From JABJMC01 sp964473745 (GTDB taxonomy: Bacteria; Patescibacteriota; Gracilibacteria; UBA1369; UBA12473), in the NCBI GenBank assembly GCA_964473745.1, contig CAYYQE010000010.1:1-47340 (forward strand): a stretch of DNA of 47,340 nt, written 5' to 3'. Below are positions 24,044 through 31,200 of this stretch, in pieces; the first letter of the stretch is position 1, and every line of letters begins with the position of its first letter. The translations under genes were made by a program, and so were the position numbers. The notes under the pieces were generated by a model. The model was not told the DNA's origin and did no database searches. It was given only the letters and a program-made list of their open reading frames with translations.

Positions 24044-25051
24044 TTATTGCCTCCCTTCCAAAATCACTTCTTTCACAAAACCACCCATGCGCTCTTCGGC
24101 TGCTTCGGCCGCGCGGGTAACCTCGTCGTGATTTGATGGAACAACAAAACCCCTCGGACCAAGGGCCGAGGAGTAATTAGTGGCTAAAGACAATAAGCCG
24201 CGGTGCTTATGAAAAGCTCTATTCGGAGACAAACTAGCATCCATGGCTGTTTCTGACTCATAAACAGATGACATTCCAACCGTTCCGGTTGGCTCATTTT
24301 TATAAGCCCATTCCCCTGGTTGTTTAGCGGCTTGCGCCCAAATTCTTTCTAATAAATCACGCAGAGCATAAACCTGGGCGCGTCTTTCATAAGTCGGCCC
24401 CATCATTCGGGCATAAACACCTTCTTTTAGTTCAATACCCAAACGCTCTGCCACTTTTCTAAAAAGCTCCATTGTTTCCTGCGGATAAACATCTGACATA
24501 TACGGAAAACGCAAACCCAAAGCCGGATCATGCGGACCAATCAAAGGACTATCATTTTGTCCCAAATCATCAAAAGCCGCCATAATATCGCCTTCATCAA
24601 GTGTCCCGGGAGTAATAATTCCAGCCGCATTTGATCCATACCAAGACTCAGTCCCAAACAATTGGGCAATCCGGACCGGGATAGTGGCCCGCGCTGTACT
24701 AACACCCTGAAAAGGATGCTCACAACCATCCTCCGCCATTACTAAATTCCCCGAAGAATCTCCATCCAACGGCCCGATCAAAAGCCGATTAGCGTGCCCC
24801 GGAACTTTTTCCGTCATCTCGGGCAGGCCCATCTCTTGAAACAATTCATTTAAAGCTATTGCCACCGGCCCACTGGGGTCACCAACTTTCTCGCCATTCA
24901 TGTGCTGCGCTGTAAAACCACCTAAAACGGAACCAATCCGCAAAAGCTCATTAACCAGCTCCGGATTCAAGCCATGGTCTTCCGCCCGTTTACTCACATA
25001 TTCCGCACCACACTCAATCTGATCTAAACCAAAAGTTTCTGAAATAGGCAT
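24044..25051 (-). CDS. purine nucleoside phosphorylase (PunA/MTAP-like)
   Basis: Phosphorolytic cleavage of purine nucleosides to base and (deoxy)ribose-1-phosphate, for salvage. Family blocks: IGSVLGGF near 39-46 (variant of the GSGLG phosphate loop), PVRIAQLFG near 125, KEGVYARMMGPTYERRAQVY near 210-229 (standard GVYAxxxGPxfETxAE base-binding block), GTVGMSSVYESETAM near 257 (GMSTVPE block), and HKHRGLLSLATNYSSAL near 282 (the ITNxAaG block). The lysine/arginine changes in the phosphate loop and ERRAQ in place of ETPAE make it divergent; nucleoside specificity cannot be predicted. 335 residues, longer than PunA (about 270) owing to inserts near 60-110. Its ATG has an A/T leader without SD. 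Confidence 0.75.
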   Translation of the reverse strand: MPISETFGLDQIECGAEYVSKRAEDHGLNPELVNELLRIGSVLGGFTAQHMNGEKVGDPSGPVAIALNELFQEMGLPEMTEKVPGHANRLLIGPLDGDSSGNLVMAEDGCEHPFQGVSTARATIPVRIAQLFGTESWYGSNAAGIITPGTLDEGDIMAAFDDLGQNDSPLIGPHDPALGLRFPYMSDVYPQETMELFRKVAERLGIELKEGVYARMMGPTYERRAQVYALRDLLERIWAQAAKQPGEWAYKNEPTGTVGMSSVYESETAMDASLSPNRAFHKHRGLLSLATNYSSALGPRGFVVPSNHDEVTRAAEAAEERMGGFVKEVILEGRQ

Positions 25052-25197
25052 AATTTAAAATTAAATATAGGTAACTTTTTTACCACAAAATCAGCCCTAC
25101 TCCAAGATTTACGACTTTTCGAAAGAGCAAAAGCGTCGTGTTTTGTGCTTGCACTTAACAAAAAAATCCTTAAAATAAATCTGGTTCTTTTGTGGGG

Positions 25198-25225
25198 TTG
25201 ACATTTTAAAAAATTGAAGTAGAAT
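25198..25225 (+). promoter_or_regulatory. strong consensus promoter into the non-coding hairpin region
   Basis: TTGACA (25198-25203), 16-nt spacer, TAGAAT (25220-25225). Identical hexamers and spacing to the promoter of the 35173 operon. Transcription would begin near 25233, where no credible gene starts for 350 bp. Confidence 0.65.
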
Positions 25226-25232
25226 AAAATCT

Positions 25233-25395
25233 TGTGACCGAACAAGTGTGTCAGATTTTGGAGCCCGGGAAATTTATCATTAAATATCTCGAGCCCTGAA
25301 ATTTGTTCAGGTCTGTCCTTACGGTGGAAAATTCTCTTGCTTAGCCATTATGGTAAAAGTAAGGCGAAAAACTCCCCAGCAGGCAGGAATTGACA
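25233..25395 (+). ncRNA. candidate small structured RNA or structured leader
   Basis: Downstream of the consensus promoter the sequence folds on itself. GACCGAACAA (about 25236) pairs with TTGTTCAGGTC (about 25303) with one bulge. GAGCCCGGGAAATTT (25261) and GAGCCCTGAAATTT (25291) are near-identical direct repeats. CCTGAA-attt-GTTCAGG and CTTGC..CCAT/ATGG..GTAAG form further stems. No protein frame is credible. I compared it by eye with RNase P, tmRNA, SRP and 6S landmarks and found none. It may be an independent RNA or the leader of the small gene at 25587. Confidence 0.35.
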
Positions 25396-25586
25396 ACACA
25401 GTAGGTGAAAAATTTTAGAGCCAAACGCTGTGGTCAGAAGGAAGGGATTTCTTGATCTTTTCCTCCTGACCGCAGCCGAGGGGGCCGCGAATCAGGAATC
25501 CACATCGGGGTTAACTAACAGAAAAACCCCGACCCACACGCCAGGCGACTCAATGAAAGTAGAGTCGTCCACGGAGGATCGAAGCA

Positions 25587-25877
25587 GTGCAGAGAACTTT
25601 CCAGCTGAAGCTCACCCCCCCGCTTGACCAGCCCCGAATCCCCGGCGTCCTCACGGTCGCCACCAAGAAGCCAAAGCTCGTCCTGGTGCCCAACCCGCTC
25701 GTGATTCAGGTGCTCACGGAAGAGCGACCCACCGTCACCCTGGGTCAGCGCCTCCAGATGACGGTGCATACGGTCGACCCGAGCAGCCCGGAGATGGTGA
25801 TCGAGGGGACCTGCGAGCTCCTGCCCAAGCAGCGCAAGCCGTTCATGCGGCCCGCCAAGATGGCCGCCACGGGCTAG
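25587..25877 (+). CDS. small high-GC gene, function unknown
   Basis: 96 residues from GTG (25587), with GGAGG nine bases upstream, the best SD site in this part of the window. Nearly every codon ends in G or C, unlike all host genes, and the frame is clean to TAG. The product looks like a small beta-rich protein (RTFQLKLTPPLDQPRIPGVL; PKLVLVPNPLVIQVLTEERP; TVTLGQRLQMTVHTVDPSSP; MVIEGTCELLPKQRKPFM) with a basic C-terminus. No signal, no TM, no family recognised. Codon use and SD point to origin in a high-GC genome; it rides within the TIR-bounded unit. Confidence 0.65.
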   Translation: MQRTFQLKLTPPLDQPRIPGVLTVATKKPKLVLVPNPLVIQVLTEERPTVTLGQRLQMTVHTVDPSSPEMVIEGTCELLPKQRKPFMRPAKMAATG

Positions 25878-25980
25878 TCACTTCGCGCCGAACTTCAAAA
25901 CCGGCCACCATCAACCCGCCAACTAGGGTGCAATGCCCCACGTCACACGACAGGGCCGGGCCCGGGGCGCGTCTGACGCG

Positions 25981-25990
25981 NNNNNNNNNN
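25981..25990. other. assembly gap (10 Ns) next to poly-C
   Basis: Ten Ns followed by twelve Cs and GGGCCCC. The gap length is probably a placeholder. A GC-rich hairpin tract that sequencing or assembly could not cross is the likely cause; bases near it should be treated as uncertain. Confidence 0.98.
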
Positions 25991-26274
25991 CCCCCCCCCC
26001 CCGGGCCCCTTCGGCTCATCAGATTTCTCACCTACTGTGTCCATCTTTATCTCATTTACATGAGGTTTTTCGGGTTTGTCAAAACACAAAAACAACTCTT
26101 GACAACCACCCTTAAACCCAGATATATTCCGTTTATCTGATTTTTTCAGATATCTACCCCAACAGATTCGTAGCTTGTACTGCCTTATTAATTTCAGGCC
26201 GGTGCTAAAAGTCTCATCAACCGGGAGTAGATCCCGTTCTTTGACAGCACGAGATGAATCAATTTAAAAAACTG

Positions 26275-26335
26275 CCGCTAGAGACGTGGCGTCTAGAACA
26301 TACATCCACCCCTCTAGACGCTACTTGTCTAGCGG
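26275..26335. repeat. long inverted repeat, 23-bp arms
   Basis: Arms at 26275-26297 and 26313-26335 pair at 19 of 23 positions around a 15-nt centre. Each arm itself contains CTAGA..TCTAG, so it can fold alternatively as two small hairpins, a layout typical of recombination or protein-binding sites. Confidence 0.7.
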
Positions 26336-26347
26336 TAATAAATATAT

Positions 26348-26413
26348 GGGGTGGGGTTCGTGCGAGGCCTCCCCGGCCGGCAACATAGTGTTGCCAGTGA
26401 TGAACCCCACCCC
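26348..26413. repeat. 12-bp perfect inverted repeat with nested hairpin
   Basis: GGGGTGGGGTTC (26348-26359) and GAACCCCACCCC (26402-26413) pair perfectly. Inside lies GGCAACA-TAG-TGTTGCC. Two-level hairpin in the GC-rich unit. Confidence 0.75.
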
Positions 26414-27175
26414 GCCAATTTCGGATGTTACATCTCTCTCCGCCGTGGGGCCAGATAAGCCCGTTAGAGAGACACGACATGGGACGCAAGTTCCCTCGAA
26501 GGAGGATAGGGCATGGGCGCGCTTTTTATGCCGCATGCCACTCCTTCGAGCCACCCTACAAAGGGATGCAGGACGCCGCGACGCTGCGCGGCACACCCAA
26601 TCCTGCATGAGGATGACTGGGCCTGGCGGCACCAATACAGTCTCCTCCTCGAAAAATGTGCGGCGCAAACAGCGTGCGTTGCGCGACCACGCTAAAAAAC
26701 GCCCCTTTTTTCGAGCCCGAACATGTGGGTCTCCCCTGGGATGGTCTTAACTCTCACTCGAAACCCGAGTGCGAATGAACCTCCATCCCCGGGGAGCCCC
26801 CGGAATTTGACGAGCGAGTTTGCCCCTCCTTTCCTGGACCGACGAGCAACTCGCGAAATCAAACGAAGCCCCGACTGTTTCGCCACCCGGCGCAACTGTG
26901 TCCTCCCTGGATCTAGTCGGGTGCTAGAGATCACCAGCCGGAATGAGCCGACTGGCCTCTCTGGGGATTGGTGGAGTACGTTTGCGATGACTCCACCCTT
27001 CCCTAGTCGTTACCAATAATGGGTACTCGCACTGAGGCCGGTGCGAGTAGGGTTTGTAGTCGGGACTGGTTCCCGACGCCCCCGACAGAGAAGGGCCAAC
27101 GCGTGCCCCTGGGGAGCCTTCCACGCTTCCTTCCCGAGCCCCTCTTCCTGTCGGCCCTTTAAATACATCCGCGCA

Positions 27176-27230
27176 GGATCCTGACCCCCGACCACCCAGA
27201 ACCTGGTCAGGATCCTTGCGTGGATTTTTG
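27176..27230 (+). terminator. stem-loop with U-run at the end of the second GC-rich unit
   Basis: GGATCCTGACC (27176-27186) pairs perfectly with GGTCAGGATCC (27205-27215). TTTTTG follows at 27225-27230. It looks like a Rho-independent terminator for a + strand transcript through the unit, just before its right terminal repeat. Confidence 0.5.
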
Positions 27231-27386
27231 TCTCGTGTTGTCTAAAACTATTGACCTTGCTCCCTAAACACCCTATATTCTTGATCCTTAGGTCATTTTT
27301 GGCTTAAGAAACAAACCAACCTGCCCCAGACAGTAGACTGTATCCCCTTTCAAAAAAGGGTGATCCATTCTCGTCAAAAGGCAGAT

Positions 27387-28078
27387 GTTCTTTGACAGCA
27401 CGAGATTAACAATCCATCCGTTTGTAGCTAGGATTAGTTGCTTAAAATTCTCCTCACTATTTAAGCACCAAATTCTAGCTGCAACTTCAGCAATCAATTT
27501 CAAGGGGAGGTTAAGGCCAAGATAGCGTCTCCTCAAAGCAACCTTAACCTCCCCGCTTTTCCTGCATCTCCTTGCGCTGGGACCTTTTGTTGACAATGCT
27601 TTTTCCCCCGAGAGCAATCCTCATGGCCCAAAACTTGGAGTGAACCTCGTGAGACGCATGGCTGCAACTCACTAGGTTCTGGGGTGTGGCTTCTTCGGAA
27701 GGCCCACACGAACGTCAGTCGCCTGCCAGCATTTGACGTTCTCGATCAAGGCCAAGAGGACGAGCCTCCTCCTGGTCCTGGTCGACCCACCCCAGTTTTC
27801 ATTTAACGGGTACGCGGCGCGGACCCCTCTCCCGCAATAGCCACGTATGGGCGACCTTGGAGTCCCTGCCGGCCCACTCCATAAAAGTCCCACCAGCAGA
27901 AGGAAGTTGAGCTTGTTGAGCGTTTGGGTGAACGCTCTCCCGGCTCCTCCTTTCTGTTGGCCCACCCTTACTCGAAATGGTGGGACACGCGGCTCAGGCT
28001 AATCTTCAACGCTCCTAGCCTCTGCCCCACGTGTCCCACCTCTTCGAAATTGCTGACATTTTAAATCTCGTGCTGTCA
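27387..28078. mobile_element. GC-rich, hairpin-dense unit bounded by 15-bp perfect inverted repeats
   Basis: TGACAGCACGAGATT near the left end (within 27387-27407) is matched exactly by the inverted copy at 28064-28078. The left end shares 20 identical bases with the previous unit's left end. The interior shows GGGGAGGTTAAGG/CCTTAACCTCCCC (27504-27516 with 27542-27554), GTGTGG..UUCG loop..CCACAC near 27684-27710, GAACGTCA/TGACGTTC, GAGCGTT/AACGCTC and GGTGGGACACG/CGTGTCCCACC near 27981-28040. I found no credible gene. The 144 bp before it (27243-27386) are A/T-richer, with a CCCTTT/AAAGGG hairpin and nothing else seen. Confidence 0.5.
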
Positions 28079-28099
28079 TCCAAACCCTTTCTCAAATAC

Positions 28100-28251
28100 T
28101 AAGAAGAGGGGATTTTGCGTTACAGTAATTTCCGGAGCGCGGCTGGCTTGGTCTTTTGCGCAGCAAAAGCAGCCGCGCGAGGATATAGATAGCGGCCTCC
28201 GCTGGAGAGGCCGACTATCGGTACTGTAACGTAAACAATCCTCTCTTCTTA
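28100..28251. mobile_element. 152-bp MITE-like element or structured 3' end at nrdJ
   Basis: Left arm 28100-28127 and inverted right arm 28222-28251 both begin TAAGAAGAG, continue GGATT and end GCGTTACAGTA or ACGTTACAGTA; they differ by one substitution and a short indel near the middle. Inside are GCGCGGCTG/CAGCCGCGC enclosing CTTTTGC-GCA-GCAAAAG, and a second hairpin GATAG..CTATC with GGCCTC/GAGaGGCC. The first bases of the right arm supply the TAA stop of nrdJ. It could be a miniature inverted-repeat element inserted at the gene end, or a processed/terminating 3' structure of the nrdJ mRNA. Confidence 0.6.
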
Positions 28252-31200
28252 CGAACACCCACTTGTTTCTCCGCATCCTAAGCATTTATAACAAGTGCCA
28301 TTTCGCGTCATCACTGCTCCACAAGTTGTACACAACGGAGCATCTTCGTTATTTAAACGAAGAGATAAATTATTTTGCATCATTTCTAACTGTTCCTTTC
28401 CCGAAACAGTCACTACTTTTTCTTTCACTTTTTTTACCTTTTTGGTCTTTACCGTTCCTTGTTCACGTGGAGTTTCATGAATAGAATCCACTAATTCCTC
28501 GAAACTAGACTGAAGATGAGGATGATGCCGGTCAGCTAAAGTTCCCTGCGCATAAGCCCGATCCACTAAATCACTATTGTGATATTTTTTAGCCACATCA
28601 CGCGGCAAAAACTTAAGCGCTAACCACCGCCCCAAATAATCCATAATCGACTTTACCATTGGAATTTCCGAATTCTCAGTCATTCCAGCTGGCTCAAATC
28701 GCGAATGAGTGAATTTAGTAACCAAAACCTCCAGCGGCACCCCATATTGCAAATTCAACGAAACCGAAAGCGCAAAAGCATCCATAATCCCCGAAAGCGT
28801 GCTGCCTTCTTTACTCATTTTAATAAAAATTTCACCTGGCAAACCATCTTCATACAAACCAACTGTTAAATATCCTTCATGCCCCTGAATACTAAATTTA
28901 TGAGTTAAGCTATGTCGTTCATTCGGCAACTTACGTCGGAACGGTTTTTGAATAACTTTTTCAATTACTTGTTGCATTCCTTCAGTCGAAGCTTCCATTT
29001 CCTTATCTGTAAAATCAAACAAACTCGCCATATTCGTCGGCATAGAAGAAGTGGAAAGGGGCTGACTTAATTTAGAACCATCACGATAAAGAGCATTGGC
29101 TTTTAACATGTGTTTCCAACTTTCCATATAAGCACTTTTTACGTCATCAATAACTGCTTCCTCTGGCAAATTAATAGTCTTAGAAATCGCGCCACTAATA
29201 AACGGTTGAGCCGCAGCCATCATTCGAATATGTCCTTCAGACCGGATAAATCTTTTACCAATTTTCCCACAACGATTCGCACAATCAAATACTGGCAAAT
29301 GTTCATCTTTTAAATGTGGGGCCCCTTCGACCGTCATCGTCCCACAAACATAAGTATTCGCCTTTTCAATCTCCTCTTTTGTAAATCCAAGGTGCTTTAA
29401 AATTGCGAAATTCGGATCTTCCATTTGCTCCTTGGTCATCTTCAAAATTTCTTCACAAAAATCTTCTCCTAGCGCCCACTTATTAAACGCAAACTTAAGT
29501 TCAAAAACAGATTCAAGTTGCCCCTCAATGGCAATAATTTGTTTATCTTTAAATCCTTTTTCACGAAGTTCATCGTGCGTAATAGTTGGTGATCCGGTAA
29601 GCGTTCCATGACCTTTTACATAATAAATAATATCGTCAATTTCATTCTTTTTATAACCAATCCGCTCCAAAGCCGGACGAATCGACTGATTAGCAATCTT
29701 AAAATAACCACCACCCACTAATTTTTTGAACTTTACCAAAGCAAAATCTGGCTCAATTCCAGTAGTATCACAGTCCATTACCAAACCAATTGTTCCAGTT
29801 GGGGCAATCACCGTAACTTGAGCATTACGATAACCATGCTCTTCACCCCACACCAAAGCTCGGTCCCAAGAATCACGGGCCGCCGCCAATAAATCCTTTG
29901 GACACAAACTATCATCAACTCCCATTGGCTTAACTGTTAATTTTTCATATTTATTTATTGAAGCATTGTAAACTGCTCGCCGATGATTTTTGATCACGCG
30001 TAACATATCTTTCTGATTTCCGTCATATTTTGGGAAAGATCCTCTGACTTTTGCCATTTCAGCTGAAGTTGCGTAAGCCTCTCCGCACATCAACGCTGTA
30101 ATTGCCCCAGCAATCGCCACCCCCTCTTCACTGTCATAAGGGATTCCCTGTCGCATCAAAAGAGTTCCAATATTGGCATAACCCAAACCAAGCGTTCGAT
30201 AGTCATAACTTAATTGAGCAATCGATTCTGATGGAAATTGCGCCATCAACACGGAAATCTCCAAAACAATGGTCCACAAATGACAAGCATGCCTAAAATC
30301 ATCAATCAAAAATTCCTGTTTTTTCTCATCATAAAATTTCACCAAATTAAGTGATGCCAAATTACAAGCAGTATCATCTAAAAACATATATTCACTGCAG
30401 GGATTACTAGCATTAATCCGTCCATCCTTCGGACAAGTGTGCCATTCGTTAATCGTACTATCAAACTGGATTCCCGGATCAGCACAAAGCCAAGTTGCCT
30501 CAGCAATCTGATCCCACAAATCACGCGCTTTTACTGTTTTATAAACCTTATTATCCGTTCGATTTATCAAATCCCAGTCTGCATCTTTTTCAACTGCTTC
30601 CAAAAACTCATTCGTCACTCGCACTGAATTATTTGAATTTTGCCCACCCACGGTCGCATAAGCCTCGGACCGAAAATCCGTATCATAAGTTCGAAAACTA
30701 AACGCTTTTGGTGTCATTCCATCCTCAGTTCGCATAATCACCCGCTTAATTGTATTCAATGGCACATGCGCTTTGCTGGCCTTAATTATCAAATTTTTGA
30801 GATTAGGATTCTTTTCAGGATCAGAACCTTTGGCATGCACAGATTCCACAATCGCCTTCAAATTTTCATAACAAATATGCGAACCAGCCACCAAGGCTGA
30901 TACTTTTTGCTCCTCAATAACTTTCCAACTTATAAAATCTTCAATCTCGGGATGATCCATGTCCACACAAACCATTTTAGCGGCTCGTCGCGTTGTCCCA
31001 CCTGACTTAATAGCCCCAGCAGCCCGATCAAAAATTGCCAAAAAACTCATTAATCCCGAAGATTGCCCGCCGCCACCTAATTTTTCGTTACAACCACGCA
31101 ATTCAGAAAAATTCGAACCTGTTCCAGAACCATATTTAAATAATCTCGCTTCCCGCGTTACTCCATCAAAAATCCCCCCTTCACCCACCAAATCATCAGA

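Larger units (their letters stand above)
25396..26040. mobile_element. GC-rich TIR-bounded unit with one small gene (contains assembly gap)
   Basis: ACACAGTAGGTGA at 25396-25408 recurs inverted and identical at 26028-26040. Beyond these 13 bp the ends remain similar inward (both reach A-rich AAAT and then GAGCC). The interior is strongly GC-rich, has stems such as GCTGTGGTCAG/CTGACCGCAGC near 25428-25486 and CGGGGTT/AACCCCG near 25506-25532, and carries one high-GC gene with a strong SD. Ten Ns and a poly-C run precede the right end, so the interior is incomplete. Confidence 0.5.
26236..27242. mobile_element. GC-rich, hairpin-dense unit bounded by inverted repeats
   Basis: The left end GTTCTTTGACAGCACGAGAT (26236-26255) contains GACAGCACGAGA, which returns inverted at 27231-27242 as GACAACACGAGA (one mismatch). 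The same 20-nt left end occurs identically at 27387-27406. The interior, about 1 kb, is GC-rich and holds consecutive perfect stems of 7-12 bp: 26275-26335, 26348-26413, CTCGAAGGAG/CTCCTTCGAG, ATGCAGGA/TCCTGCAT, GGTGGAGT/ACTCCACC, TACTCGCAC/GTGCGAGTA, GTCGGGA/TCCCGAC and 27176-27215. Two tiny frames joined by ATGA (26479-26610 and 26607-26750, 43 and 47 codons, basic) are the only coding hints and are weak. No transposase. Confidence 0.45.

Noticed and set aside
25233..25395. RNase P-like GGAGCCCGG stretch on the minus strand
   Set aside because: Only nine bases resemble the conserved region and nothing else of RNase P follows within the available space.
26286..26750. 154-codon + frame and 115-codon opposing frame in the GC-rich unit
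   Set aside because: Overlapping long frames on both strands are expected in GC-rich DNA; neither has a ribosome site or domain, and perfect hairpins run through them.
27288..27965. Minus-strand frames of 97-109 codons in the third GC-rich unit
   Set aside because: No SD with a start, no recognisable product, and they cross perfect inverted repeats of 7-13 bp.
26236..28078. Integron cassette array with attC sites
   Set aside because: The hairpins do not show the GTTRRRY/RYYYAAC core pairs, and no integrase is visible; the bounding repeats are inverted rather than the single directional sites expected.
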